A stretch of DNA of 64,000 bases from Pantoea sp050157905 (GCF_050157905.1 NZ_JBKIWZ010000001.1:2914001-2978000), one strand, 5' to 3'. Positions 1 through 8,737 are shown, numbered from the stretch's first letter. The notes: generated by a model from the letters alone, not told the origin. A program made the numbers and translations.

Positions 1-947
1 ATCGCGGGTGTAACCTCCATGCCCAGCACGGCTTCTTTAAACTCAATGCTGGTGGCCCCGCTATTTCCCGCCGACACTTCGTAAGGGATTTCGGTACCCT
101 GCTTGATCGAGGCGGTCTGCTGATGCGAGGTAAAAAGGCGCGGACTGGCGATGATTTCGATCTGGTTCTCCTGCTCCAGCGCGCTGAGTTCCAGATCCAG
201 AAGCCCACCGCCGATGCGCGACAGCGCCATTCCCACGCTGATGCCCGGTGAACTGACTGCCAGCGGAATCTCAAGCCGGGGATGATGCAGGAGGCGGGTC
301 ACTGCCGCCTCGCCCGCCTGCAATCCCCACTTCACCCCCAGCTCCTGCAGATGTTCTTCACTGATGGTCACGATATGCGCCGAAAGCTCAATCTGGTCCA
401 GCGGTCTATCCAGCGCCCGTATCCAGCGTTCGGTCTCATTTAAGGCAGCCGCTGTATCGCGCAGCAGTAGTGCATTGGTGCGTTTGTCTATCGTCGCACT
501 GCCACGCGGGGTCATTAATGTCTGCCGCTCATTCAGCAGGCTGGCATGGATCTCACTGGCGCTGGCATAGTGCAGCAGCACGCTACGCTGCTCCAGAGGG
601 CGCTGCTGTAAGGCTGCCTGCTGCTCAGCCTGACGCGCCTGCTGCTGTGCCTGTTGCCAGCCTGCCGGATAGACCATCAGGACGTTGTCCTGTTTGATCA
701 GCGTCAGCTTTGCCATCCGTGCGACCAGATCCAGCGCCTGATGCCAGGGCACATTATCCAGCCGCAGCGACAGCGTCCCTTCCACCTCCGGTGCAATCAT
801 CAGGTTGACCTGCTGATAATCAGCCAGCGCCTGCAGAATGCGCGCGACAGGCGCATGGTCAAACGTCAGGCTGAGCGGCTCCTCATCGGCGGCGTAAACC
901 GGCAGCAGGCCGCTCAGGGCCATCAGCAGCAGGGCTATCCTTGTCAT
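1..947 (-). CDS. hofQ: HofQ secretin-type outer membrane pore protein, 3' end cut by window edge
   Basis: The reading frame runs from an ATG at 947 off the left edge of the window without a stop, so the C-terminal part of the secretin domain is missing here. The product starts with a signal peptide (basic MTR, then a Leu-rich core ending near VYAAD). A secretin/TonB short N-terminal domain follows (APVARILQALADYQQ), then NolW-like segments and the start of the secretin core (HIVTISEEHLQELGVKWGL, IASPRL). HofQ is the outer-membrane ring of a type IV pilus/competence-like machine needed in E. coli to use external DNA as a nutrient. It is the last gene of hofMNOPQ, and its start lies inside the hofP 3' end, which suggests translational coupling. 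Confidence 0.9.
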   Translation of the reverse strand, partial: MTRIALLLMALSGLLPVYAADEEPLSLTFDHAPVARILQALADYQQVNLMIAPEVEGTLSLRLDNVPWHQALDLVARMAKLTLIKQDNVLMVYPAGWQQAQQQARQAEQQAALQQRPLEQRSVLLHYASASEIHASLLNERQTLMTPRGSATIDKRTNALLLRDTAAALNETERWIRALDRPLDQIELSAHIVTISEEHLQELGVKWGLQAGEAAVTRLLHHPRLEIPLAVSSPGISVGMALSRIGGGLLDLELSALEQENQIEIIASPRLFTSHQQTASIKQGTEIPYEVSAGNSGATSIEFKEAVLGMEVTPA

Positions 948-1269
948 ATAAACGTCCTTTTAAAGAGAATCGTATCTGCTGGGCCTCACAGCTCTCCGGT
1001 ACCGCGAAGGTGATGCTGTGGCGACTGACAGCCACAGGCTGCCAGGGGTCCACAAGAAATGGCTTGCCGCTGAGGGCCCTCACGCTCTGTCCCTGCGGTG
1101 ACAGCAGCCAGGCATAAAACTGCGCCTTGCGTCCGACAATCCCCTGCAACCGCCAGCCGGTCAGCGGCGCAACTGCCGTTTTGCAGAGCGACGCCGCGAC
1201 AGGCCGGAACGGGTCCCGCGCCAGTACCCCACCACAGCAGAGCAATAAGAACAGCAGGCTACGGCGCAT
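883..1269 (-). CDS. hofP: HofP, small pilus-assembly/DNA-utilisation protein
   Basis: 128 residues starting MRRSLLFLLLCCGGVLARDPF, that is a signal peptide followed by the RDPF motif typical of HofP and PilP-like proteins (about 134 aa in E. coli). PilP relatives are periplasmic connectors between the inner-membrane complex and the secretin. The ATG at 1269 overlaps the end of hofO by 11 bases. The frame stays open 65 bases into hofQ, so the last roughly 20 residues (rich in Pro, Arg and Asp) are encoded over the hofQ signal peptide. The frame also extends upstream through hofO without a good start; that extension is not believed. Sequence conservation in this family is low, so the call rests partly on position. 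Confidence 0.8.
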   Translation of the reverse strand: MRRSLLFLLLCCGGVLARDPFRPVAASLCKTAVAPLTGWRLQGIVGRKAQFYAWLLSPQGQSVRALSGKPFLVDPWQPVAVSRHSITFAVPESCEAQQIRFSLKGRLYDKDSPAADGPERPAAGLRRR

Positions 1270-1747
1270 CGTCAGGCTCCAGCCAGAGCTGCGCGACGAG
1301 AAACTGCGGTTGTGAGCGCAGCTGAAAATGGTGCGGAACAGGCGCGTCACTGCTGGCGAAACCGGCAAACAGTGACTGAAATGCCGGCCATTGCAGATGC
1401 AGCGTGAGCGAGCGCGAAGTAACATCCGGCTCCCACGCTTCAAGCTGGTTATGATGCGCCGCCAGGATGGCGTCGAGGGCGCCGTCCGGATCGGGTCTGG
1501 TGCGCTGCATGGCCTGCAGTTGCGTCTGCAACTGCGCAATCGCGGGATGCTGCTGCCACTCTTTCTGGCGTTGCTGCAGGGTTTGGGTTAACTGCAACAG
1601 CGCCTGCTGTTCTGCGAATAGTGCCTGCTGCCGGGGCCGTAACCCAGCCAGCGCGAAGAGCAGCACCAGCCCGGCAGAGAAGAGCGCAAGCAGTGTGTAG
1701 CGTGGAATGGCAGCCATCTGCCACCATCGATTCCACCACTCAATCAT
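1259..1747 (-). CDS. hofO: HofO, PilO-like inner membrane protein
   Basis: 162 residues. There is one transmembrane helix near residues 15-37 (YTLLALFSAGLVLLFALAGL), then a Gln/Leu-rich coiled-coil-like segment (QQALFAEQQALLQLTQTLQQ) and a periplasmic domain. This is the PilO-type layout of type IV pilus alignment complexes. The ATG at 1747 overlaps the hofN stop by 8 bases and the stop overlaps hofP, as expected inside hofMNOPQ. In pilus systems PilN and PilO homologues pair through their coiled coils, so HofN/HofO pairing is a reasonable inference, not something visible here. Confidence 0.85.
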   Translation of the reverse strand: MIEWWNRWWQMAAIPRYTLLALFSAGLVLLFALAGLRPRQQALFAEQQALLQLTQTLQQRQKEWQQHPAIAQLQTQLQAMQRTRPDPDGALDAILAAHHNQLEAWEPDVTSRSLTLHLQWPAFQSLFAGFASSDAPVPHHFQLRSQPQFLVAQLWLEPDDAP

Positions 1748-2285
1748 CTTTTACCTCCCTTACTGCAAGCCGCAACGAGAACTGATAAAGGCCCTCAGAC
1801 TGGCGCTTAACGCCGCCCTGCTTCACCTGTTCAAACAGGGCGACGGTCGTTAACTGCTGCCGGAATTGCCTGATCGCCGCCATATTCTGCGCCATACCTT
1901 CCAGCGTCAGACGCTGGTCGCGCTTCTCCAGCCAGGTCAGCCAGACGCTGTCAGGCAGTAAGGCGGGTAACTCCTGCCAGAACCGCTGCCAGGCAGCCAG
2001 CTGCACCCGCTGTCTGCGCTGCCTGGCCTGCTGCTGCTGCACGACCGCGAGCTGTGCCAGCAGCGCTTTCTGCTCTGCCCGTTGTGTTGCCAGATGATCC
2101 AGGGCTTGCTGCTGTACACTGACCACCTGCACGACATGCTGACGTGCCCGCTGAATACGCCAGATCTGCTGCATCCCCCACAGCAGCAGGCTGACCATCA
2201 CCAGCAACAGCACCGCAAGGCTCTGTCGCTGCTGCTGCTGCAGACGTCGCTGCCGCCAGGGCAGCAGATTGACTGCCCTCCTCAC
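1740..2285 (-). CDS. hofN: HofN, PilN-like inner membrane protein
   Basis: 181 residues starting VNLLPWRQRR after a short N-terminal arginine pair. This VNLLPWR motif is the cytoplasmic PilM-binding signature of PilN proteins. A transmembrane helix follows (SLAVLLLVMVSLLLWGM, about residues 22-38), then a long Gln/Ala-rich coiled coil. The start is GTG at 2285; its last two bases form part of the hofM TGA, a 4-base GTGA overlap that points to coupled translation. The C-terminal half resembles the PilN periplasmic domain. Confidence 0.88.
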   Translation of the reverse strand: MRRAVNLLPWRQRRLQQQQRQSLAVLLLVMVSLLLWGMQQIWRIQRARQHVVQVVSVQQQALDHLATQRAEQKALLAQLAVVQQQQARQRRQRVQLAAWQRFWQELPALLPDSVWLTWLEKRDQRLTLEGMAQNMAAIRQFRQQLTTVALFEQVKQGGVKRQSEGLYQFSLRLAVREVKDD

Positions 2286-3088
2286 CCGGTGCCCTCACGC
2301 AATGCCAGACCCGCTGCCAGTGCAAATATGCCGGGATTTTCCGGCAGAGGCGGCTGTTGATAGCGGAACAGATCAAAAGGCGAAAACAGGACAGCGTCAG
2401 CCGGCAGCACTGACCTTTCGCCTGCACACCAGACGACAGCGGGTGCGTCAGGAAAGGCCTCCTGCTGAAGTGCGCCGGGCGTGGTGAACTCTGCGGTATC
2501 GGCAGCCGTATGCGCATCACTCCAGAGCCAGCGGTCATCCTGGTGCAGAGCCAGCACTGTGCCTGGCTGCCATGCTGCCTGCCGGACCAGCCGCCTGAGC
2601 GCGTCGGTCGTGAGCTCAAAAATCTGCGGCGTTAATCCCGCCTGCAACAGAGGCGCCGTCCACTGATCGATGATCTCCAGCCGTGCCGCCGTTACGCAGA
2701 GCTGTTCGCCCTGTGCATCCGGGCAGTAATCCAGCGCCAGCGCAGCAGGCTCCAGCGGGAAGAGACGACGTGCGGCCGCCCGCACATAGTGTCCCAGTGC
2801 GGGCTCCTTTAGCGACTGAGCAGGCAACGGGAGCTGACGCTGCAGCACCAGCCGGGCGGGCAGTGCGACCCGCAATGAGTAACGTCGTGGCAACCGCTGA
2901 CGCCAGGCGATTAAGGCCGCCACTAATTCAGGTGAAGATTGCAGCACGCCGTTTCTTAACGTATCTTGCGGCAGCCGCTGCTGCCACCAGTGGCGTAGCT
3001 GCCAGCCATCACGACGAGGCTGGAGGGCCAGGGCGCAAATCTGCCTATTCTGAATATCCAGCCCAATTTGCCAGGTATGAAAAGCCAT
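2282..3088 (-). CDS. hofM: HofM, PilM-like actin-fold ATPase
   Basis: 268 residues from the ATG at 3088, chosen because an AAGGAG-type ribosome site lies just upstream; the frame stays open 12 codons further but without a better signal. The N terminus (FHTWQIGLDIQNRQICALAL) is the phosphate-1 region of the PilM/FtsA-like actin fold. PilM proteins sit on the cytoplasmic face of type IV pilus machines and bind the N-terminal tail of PilN, encoded next in the operon. hofM is the first gene of the operon and is divergent from mrcA across about 115 bases. Confidence 0.88.
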   Translation of the reverse strand: MAFHTWQIGLDIQNRQICALALQPRRDGWQLRHWWQQRLPQDTLRNGVLQSSPELVAALIAWRQRLPRRYSLRVALPARLVLQRQLPLPAQSLKEPALGHYVRAAARRLFPLEPAALALDYCPDAQGEQLCVTAARLEIIDQWTAPLLQAGLTPQIFELTTDALRRLVRQAAWQPGTVLALHQDDRWLWSDAHTAADTAEFTTPGALQQEAFPDAPAVVWCAGERSVLPADAVLFSPFDLFRYQQPPLPENPGIFALAAGLALREGTG

Positions 3089-3204
3089 CCGCGCGATCTC
3101 CTTATCGTCCGGGAAAATGGACATATCAAAGCGTCTGGCTTGCCTTTATACTACCGCGCGGTTGTTTATAAACTGCTCAAACGACAACAGATGGGAAATT
3201 CCAG

Positions 3205-5754
3205 GTGAAGTTCGTAAAGTATTTATTGATCCTTGCAGTGTGTTGCATCCTGTTGGGAGCTGGCTCGGTTTATGGTTTATACAAATATATCGAGCCGCAG
3301 CTGCCTGACGTCAACACGCTGAAAGATGTGCGTCTGCAGACCCCTATGCAGGTTTACAGCGCCGATGGCGATCTGATCGCCCAGTATGGCGAAATGCGCC
3401 GTATTCCTCTGACGCTGCAGCAGGTTCCCCCTGTGATGGTAAAAGCGTTTATTGCAACCGAAGACAGCCGCTTTTATGAGCATCATGGCGTGGACCCGGT
3501 GGGGATTTTCCGTGCGGCCAGCATTGCGCTGGTTTCCGGCCATGCCTCACAGGGTGCCAGTACCATCACGCAGCAGCTGGCCCGTAACTTCTTCCTGAGC
3601 CCGGAACGCACCCTGATGCGTAAGATCAAGGAAGCGTTCCTGGCGATCCGCATTGAGCAGTTACTGAATAAAGATGAGATCCTTGAGCTCTATCTGAACA
3701 AGATCTATCTGGGCTACCGCGCCTATGGCATCGGGGCCGCCTCACAGGTCTATTTTGGCAAGCCCGTTGACCAGCTGTCACTCAGTGAGATGGCAATGAT
3801 TGCCGGTCTGCCGAAAGCCCCATCAACCTTTAACCCGCTTTATTCGCCGAGCCGTGCCCTGTCGCGCCGCAACGTCGTGCTGGCACGTATGCTGGATCAG
3901 CATTACATCACCCAGCAGCAGTATGACGAAGCCCGCAACACACCGCTGGTTGCGAAATATCACGGCCCGGAAATCGCCTTCTCCGCGCCCTATCTCAGTG
4001 AGATGGTGCGCCAGGAGATGGTGAAGCGATACGGTGACAACGCCTACACCGACGGTTACAAGGTTTACACTACCGTGACCCGTCGTCTGCAGGAAGCAGC
4101 CCAGACATCGGTACGCAATAACGTCATGGCTTATGATATGCGCCATGGTTATCGCGGTCCGACCCGTGTGCTGTGGAAAGTGGGTGAACCGGCCTGGGAT
4201 CAGACAAAGATTGAGAACACGCTGAAGACGCTGCCGGTTTACGGCCCACTTCATCCGGCCGTGGTGACGGAAGCGCGCAGCGATGAAGCAACAGTGATGC
4301 TGAAAGATGGCAGCAACGTGTCACTGGCATTAGCCGGTGTACGCTGGGCGCGTCCTTATAAGTCCGATACCCTGCAGGGCCCGACGCCAAAAAGCGTGAC
4401 GCAGGTGCTGCAGGCCGGGCAGCAGATCTGGGTGCGCAAAGTGGGTGATGACTGGTGGCTGGGCCAGGTGCCGGATGTCAACTCGGCGCTGGTTTCACTG
4501 GATCCCAATGATGGTGCGGTGCGCGCGCTGGTAGGGGGTTTTGCCTTCAACCAGAGCATGTTCAACCGTGCAACTCAGGCGCTGCGTCAGGTCGGTTCTA
4601 ACATTAAGCCTTTCCTCTATACCGCTGCAATGGACCGCGGGCTGACGCTCGCTTCGATTCTCAACGATGTACCGATTTCCCGCTGGGATGCGGGTGCCGG
4701 TGCCGACTGGCGTCCTAAAAACTCACCGCCAACCTATGACGGACCGATCCGTCTGCGTCAGGGGCTGGGTCAGTCGAAAAACGTGGTGATGGTGCGTGCG
4801 ATGCGTGCGATGGGTGTGGATTACGCCGCAGAGTATCTGCAGCGCTTTGGTTTCCCGGCGCAGAACATCATTCACACCGAGTCGCTGGCGCTGGGTGCCG
4901 CCTCGTTCACGCCGTTACAGGTGGTGCGCGGCTACGCCGTAATGGCGAACGGTGGCTTCCTGGTCGATCCTTACTTCATTACCCGGATTGAGAACGAACA
5001 GGGCGGCATCGTCTTCGAAGAGAAACCGAAGATCGCCTGTCCGCAGTGCAATCTGCCGGTAATCTACGGTGAAACGAAGAAAGCGCTGGCGCTGAACGAA
5101 GAGAGCGTTGAGAACGTGGCCGCATCAGACAGCAATCAGAACCAGGCGGTGCCACAGCCTGCTCTGGAGCAGGTTCCGGCCCAGGCCCAGCAGGGCGGCC
5201 AGGCGTATGCGCCTCACGTCATCAACACCCCACTCAGCTTCCTCATCAGGAGCGCCCTGAACAGCAACATCTTCGGCGAACCGGGCTGGATGGGTACGGG
5301 CTGGCGCGCCGGCCGTGACCTCAAGCGCAATGACATTGGCGGTAAAACCGGTACGACTAACAGCTCGAAAGATGCCTGGTTCTCGGGTTACGGCCCGGGC
5401 GTGGTGACTTCGGTCTGGATCGGTTTTGACGATGCGCGCCGCGATTTAGGCCGCAGTACGCTCTCCGGGGCCATTCCTGACCAGATTTCGGGCTACGAAG
5501 GCGGCGCGAAGAGTGCGCAACCGGCATGGGATGATTTCATGAAGAGCGCGCTGGAAGGCGTGCCGGTGCAGCCGTTAACTCCGCCGGAAGGCGTGGTAAC
5601 GGTCACTATCGACCGCAGTACCGGCAAGCTGGCCAGCGGTGGCGGTAATACCCGTCAGGAATATTTCATCAATGGTACCCAGCCGACTGAATATTCGGTT
5701 CATGATGTGGGCACCACCATTATGGATAACGGCGAAAGTCACGAGCTGTTCTGA
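3205..5754 (+). CDS. mrcA: penicillin-binding protein 1A (bifunctional transglycosylase/transpeptidase)
   Basis: 849 residues, almost the same length as E. coli PBP1A (850). A short cytoplasmic tail and one membrane anchor (residues 5-26) precede a GT51 glycosyltransferase domain with the catalytic motif EDSRFYEHHG (Glu86). An OB-like insert and a transpeptidase domain follow, with SxxK at S465-K468, SxN at S524-N526 and KTG at K714-G716. It polymerises and cross-links peptidoglycan in the periplasm during side-wall growth. The start is GTG at 3205, as annotated in E. coli. The gene is divergent from hofM and ends in a clear intrinsic terminator. Confidence 0.98.
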   Translation: MKFVKYLLILAVCCILLGAGSVYGLYKYIEPQLPDVNTLKDVRLQTPMQVYSADGDLIAQYGEMRRIPLTLQQVPPVMVKAFIATEDSRFYEHHGVDPVGIFRAASIALVSGHASQGASTITQQLARNFFLSPERTLMRKIKEAFLAIRIEQLLNKDEILELYLNKIYLGYRAYGIGAASQVYFGKPVDQLSLSEMAMIAGLPKAPSTFNPLYSPSRALSRRNVVLARMLDQHYITQQQYDEARNTPLVAKYHGPEIAFSAPYLSEMVRQEMVKRYGDNAYTDGYKVYTTVTRRLQEAAQTSVRNNVMAYDMRHGYRGPTRVLWKVGEPAWDQTKIENTLKTLPVYGPLHPAVVTEARSDEATVMLKDGSNVSLALAGVRWARPYKSDTLQGPTPKSVTQVLQAGQQIWVRKVGDDWWLGQVPDVNSALVSLDPNDGAVRALVGGFAFNQSMFNRATQALRQVGSNIKPFLYTAAMDRGLTLASILNDVPISRWDAGAGADWRPKNSPPTYDGPIRLRQGLGQSKNVVMVRAMRAMGVDYAAEYLQRFGFPAQNIIHTESLALGAASFTPLQVVRGYAVMANGGFLVDPYFITRIENEQGGIVFEEKPKIACPQCNLPVIYGETKKALALNEESVENVAASDSNQNQAVPQPALEQVPAQAQQGGQAYAPHVINTPLSFLIRSALNSNIFGEPGWMGTGWRAGRDLKRNDIGGKTGTTNSSKDAWFSGYGPGVVTSVWIGFDDARRDLGRSTLSGAIPDQISGYEGGAKSAQPAWDDFMKSALEGVPVQPLTPPEGVVTVTIDRSTGKLASGGGNTRQEYFINGTQPTEYSVHDVGTTIMDNGESHELF

Positions 5755-5782
5755 TGTAACCGCTGAAGCGTAAAATAACCCA

Positions 5783-5812
5783 AGCCGATTGCTCTGACGA
5801 TCGGCTTTTTTT
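5783..5812 (+). terminator. intrinsic terminator of mrcA
   Basis: Stem AGCCGAT (5783-5789) pairs with ATCGGCT (5800-5806) and is followed directly by a run of T. It lies 28 bases after the mrcA stop. Confidence 0.9.
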
Positions 5813-5990
5813 ATGCACTGACTTCATGGCGCTGGGTCTGAAAAAAGGCTAAGCCGCGTGCGCTCTGCCCCTCTCCTGCCGGGAGCCGGGACTATCAGAA
5901 AAGTGATGGCATGCTTATGGCGGTGACAGGATTGGAAGGGAAGCTGCAGGCGGAAAGAATAAAGGCTGAGGTTCAGCAACAGCGCGCATA

Positions 5991-6026
5991 AAAAAATGCC
6001 GTCCACCTGAGTGAACGGTATTTTTT
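5991..6026. terminator. bidirectional terminator-like hairpin
   Basis: AAAAAATGCCGT (5991-6002) pairs with ACGGTATTTTTT (6015-6026) with a single G-T pair, and the loop can pair further (CAC ctga GTG). A-runs and T-runs flank the stem on both strands. No gene in either orientation clearly ends here. Confidence 0.7.
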
Positions 6027-6240
6027 CAGCCTTACATCATAAGGCAACAGGCGTCCTGCTTATTTGTGGTGACCACTTTGAAAGTCAGGCGCATCTTATT
6101 ATATTGCTGAAAATCGCATTTCCCTGGTGCCAGCTGATAAAAAAGATTGCATGGCAGCGCAATACGTCGGGCCAGCATAATAGTTACCGCTTCGGATAAC
6201 AGGGGGGAGATTGGCTCTTGCGCCCTGCTTTTTATCGTGA

Positions 6241-6254
6241 TAAGAATCCTGCCA
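6241..6254 (+). promoter_or_regulatory. candidate RcsAB box upstream of GNAT gene
   Basis: TAAGAATCCTGCCA matches the RcsAB consensus TAAGAATATTCCTA at 10 of 14 positions, including the whole left half TAAGAAT. It lies 40 bases before the GNAT start. A single motif match is weak evidence. Confidence 0.35.
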
Positions 6255-6293
6255 GGCTGCTCTTATTTAATTATTTGCGGAAACTATTTATAT

Positions 6294-6704
6294 ATGGAAA
6301 TTAAAATTGGCGATGTGCCTGACCAGAAGAGTGAAGAATATATTATTCAGCAGCTCTGGCAGCATAATAGCGGTTTTGCTGACATCAACATGAAAACACT
6401 GAATGTTATCCTGTATGACGATGAAAAAAATATTCAGGGTGGCCTGTTAGCGCATACCTGGTGCGGTACGCTGGATATCCACTACTTCTGGATAGCTGAA
6501 GCGCAGCGCATGCATGGCACAGGACGTCAGATGATGCAGGCAGCAGAAGAGGAGGCGCGAAACCGGCACTGTCACATGGCCGTGGTAGACACACTGAGCT
6601 TTCAGGCTCGCGGTTTCTACGAGAAATTAGGTTATCGCGTCTATGGTGAGCAGGAAGGCTATGCAGAGCGCTATGCGCGCTACTATCTGGCAAAAAGATT
6701 ATAA
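6294..6704 (+). CDS. GNAT-family N-acetyltransferase
   Basis: 136 residues from ATG 6294. The core GNAT fold is recognisable: HYFWIAEAQRMHGTGRQMM carries the acetyl-CoA pyrophosphate-binding pattern R/Q-x-x-G-x-G/A (residues 72-77). A later segment AVVDTLSFQARGFYEKLGYRV is the usual motif with F-Y-x-K-x-G-Y. The substrate cannot be read from the sequence. The start was chosen because the frame upstream reads through non-coding sequence without a ribosome site; even here the site is weak (GCGGAAA). It is followed 24 bases later by a LuxR-type regulator and then a permease, so the three probably form one unit. It is absent from this position in E. coli. Confidence 0.8.
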   Translation: MEIKIGDVPDQKSEEYIIQQLWQHNSGFADINMKTLNVILYDDEKNIQGGLLAHTWCGTLDIHYFWIAEAQRMHGTGRQMMQAAEEEARNRHCHMAVVDTLSFQARGFYEKLGYRVYGEQEGYAERYARYYLAKRL

Positions 6705-6728
6705 TCTGAAGAATTTCAGCGAGGTGCC

Positions 6729-7418
6729 ATGGATAGCCCCTACCGTAGTATTGATGAGTTTATCGCCCCCTTTGCCACAACAATGGATCTGTTACCGACC
6801 CCGTGGGGTTTCAAGGATGCGACTTCACAGCATCTTTATATGAATGATGCGGCCAGGATGTACACGGCGACACCTAAAAACTATTGCTTAGAGGGAAAGA
6901 AGGACAATGAGTTTCCTACGCCCTGGAGCGACTGTGCCGATCAATTCTGCGAGCACGATCAGCAGGCAGAAGCGGCAAAAGGCAGTGTTGCCGTGATTGA
7001 AACGCATTACTGGTACGGAAATAACTATCTCTCCCCTTTTATCAGCGAAAAATACCCGGTGTTTGACCACAATAAGCAACTGCTGGGCTGTATCTGGAAT
7101 GCGCGCCCGGTCGATAATCTTTCCGCGATGCGCTTTATCGATCAAAAAAAGTCGTCCGTTCTGACCACGCGGCTGGCGCATCCTCTGTTTACCTCCGCCG
7201 AACTGGATGTCATCTTCCTGCTGCTGCGGCGGTTTAATGCTAAAGAGATCGCGCGTATCTATAACCTCAGCGTAAAGACCATCAGCAACCGCATCACGAC
7301 GCTTTATCAGAAAGCCGGGGTGCATTCGCTTCAGCAATTTGAGAGCTACTGCTATGCAGAATCGCTGGAAAGTTATCTGCCAGAACGCTTTCTCAGCGCT
7401 GGCGTTATTTTTATTTAA
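6729..7418 (+). CDS. LuxR-type helix-turn-helix transcriptional regulator with PAS-like N-terminus
   Basis: 229 residues. The C-terminal part (about residues 153-200, FTSAELDVIFLLLRRFNAKEIARIYNLSVKTISNRI) is a LuxR/FixJ-type helix-turn-helix with the expected ...AKEIA..L.lSvKTisnri pattern. The N-terminal 140 residues (FKDATSQHLYMNDAARMY..., YPVFDHNKQLLGCIWNARPV) look like a PAS-type sensing domain similar to enterobacterial orphan LuxR regulators. There is no receiver domain and no autoinducer-binding domain, so neither a histidine kinase nor homoserine lactone input is indicated. It sits between the GNAT gene and a cytosine-permease-like gene and is a likely regulator of that permease. The ligand is unknown. 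Confidence 0.78.
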   Translation: MDSPYRSIDEFIAPFATTMDLLPTPWGFKDATSQHLYMNDAARMYTATPKNYCLEGKKDNEFPTPWSDCADQFCEHDQQAEAAKGSVAVIETHYWYGNNYLSPFISEKYPVFDHNKQLLGCIWNARPVDNLSAMRFIDQKKSSVLTTRLAHPLFTSAELDVIFLLLRRFNAKEIARIYNLSVKTISNRITTLYQKAGVHSLQQFESYCYAESLESYLPERFLSAGVIFI

Positions 7419-7438
7419 GTCGGTAAGGAAACCCTGCA

Positions 7439-8737
7439 GTGAGTAAATTTGATGATTATCCCCTGAGCCGCGTGCCTGAAAATAAACGCCTTTCGCTGCT
7501 CAGCGTCGCGATTGTGCACATGGGTATGTTGACGGCGCTGGACCAGTTTATGCTCGGGGCGGTGCTGGGCAACGGAATGTCCACAGGTGAAGCCTTTACC
7601 GCAATTACCCTGGCCAGTCTGCTGTTCGGTGTGCTCACCTTCGCGCTCGGCTATGCCGGTATGCGCGAGGGCCTGCCTGGCAGTCTGCTGGCGCGCTGGT
7701 GTGGCTTTGGCCGTCACGGTTCGGTGCTGATTGGTCTGCTGGTGGCGATTAGCCTGCTGGGCTGGTTCGGCATTCAGAATGCGGTCTTCGCCCGGTCGCT
7801 GAGCTATGCGCTGGACGGTAAACTCAGCTTTGCCGAGGCGGCGGCGCTGTCGGGCGGTGTCCTGACCCTGCTGGTGACCTTTGGCTTCCGGGCGCTGCGG
7901 TTTACTGCCCGCATTGCCGTACCACTCTTTATTGCGCTTGTGGGCTGGATTTTCTGGCACGCTTTTCACGGTCAGGCTGGCCCTGTTGCCCAGCCAGCGG
8001 TCGCGGCTGACCCCATAACCGTGAGCGCTGCGATCACCATGGTGATTGGCGGCGCGATCCTGGCCAGCCTGATGACTCCCGACCTGACCCGTTTCTCACG
8101 CAATGGCAGGGATGTGTTCGCCATTACGCTGCTAACTATTCTGGCGGGTGAATATGGGATCAATGGCCTGGCGATTCTGGTCGCCAGGGAGCTGCAGACC
8201 GCAGACATTATTGCCATCATTACGCAGACCACCAGCACCCTGGGGTTGTTTGCGGTGGTCTTTTCTACCCTGCGCGTCAACGATCTGAATCTCTACTCCT
8301 CCACGCTGGGCATCACCAATGCGATCGAGGGCGTGACCGGCTACAAGCCGCGCTATCAGGTCATTACGCTGCTGCTGGGGATGCTTGGAACGCTCTGTTC
8401 GATTCTGGGGATCCTCGACCGGTTCGTCGATTTCCTGGAGCTGCTGGGCGTGGTCTTCCCGCCGGTACTGGGGGTGATGATTATCGATTATTACGTGCTG
8501 AAAACCAGCCGCCAGACGCTTGCGCTGGGCCGCACAGAGAATGCCCTGCCGCCCGTTTCGGTGGCGATCGGCTGGCCGGCGCTAATCGCCAGCCTCGCAG
8601 GAGCAGCCACCGGCCTGTTTATCGAGCGCGGTGTACCGGTCTTCAACTCATTAATTGTCGCCTGCCTGATTTATCTGGTCGCGGCGCCCCTGTTCAGGCA
8701 GCTATCGACGCGACAGTCACGCACACTGACAGATTGA
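7439..8737 (+). CDS. NCS1-family permease, CodB (cytosine permease)-like
   Basis: 432 residues with about 12 hydrophobic segments. The N terminus (DDYPLSRVPENKRLSLLSVAIVHMGMLTALDQFMLGAVLG) matches the cytosine permease/NCS1 pattern, as do LMTPDLTRFSRNGRDVF and PPVLGVMIIDYYVLK. NCS1 carriers import nucleobases, allantoin, hydantoins or thiamine with H+ or Na+; the best guess is a purine or pyrimidine-like substrate. The start is GTG at 7439, with AAGGA just upstream, 20 bases after the regulator stop. There is no codA (cytosine deaminase) nearby, unlike the E. coli codBA operon. This makes the cytosine assignment provisional. Confidence 0.82.
   Translation: MSKFDDYPLSRVPENKRLSLLSVAIVHMGMLTALDQFMLGAVLGNGMSTGEAFTAITLASLLFGVLTFALGYAGMREGLPGSLLARWCGFGRHGSVLIGLLVAISLLGWFGIQNAVFARSLSYALDGKLSFAEAAALSGGVLTLLVTFGFRALRFTARIAVPLFIALVGWIFWHAFHGQAGPVAQPAVAADPITVSAAITMVIGGAILASLMTPDLTRFSRNGRDVFAITLLTILAGEYGINGLAILVARELQTADIIAIITQTTSTLGLFAVVFSTLRVNDLNLYSSTLGITNAIEGVTGYKPRYQVITLLLGMLGTLCSILGILDRFVDFLELLGVVFPPVLGVMIIDYYVLKTSRQTLALGRTENALPPVSVAIGWPALIASLAGAATGLFIERGVPVFNSLIVACLIYLVAAPLFRQLSTRQSRTLTD

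Larger units (their letters stand above)
5813..6293. other. non-coding gap between mrcA and the GNAT gene
   Basis: About 480 bases with no supported protein gene. The short frames on both strands lack ribosome sites and family resemblance. The gap contains a strong bidirectional hairpin (5991-6026) and a RcsAB-box-like sequence (6241-6254). It becomes AT-rich just before the GNAT start, which fits a promoter. In E. coli mrcA and nudE are neighbours, so this is the left flank of an insertion or replacement. Confidence 0.6.

Noticed and set aside
5824..6006. 60-codon minus-strand frame in the mrcA-GNAT gap
   Set aside because: No ribosome site; its 5' end lies inside the bidirectional hairpin.
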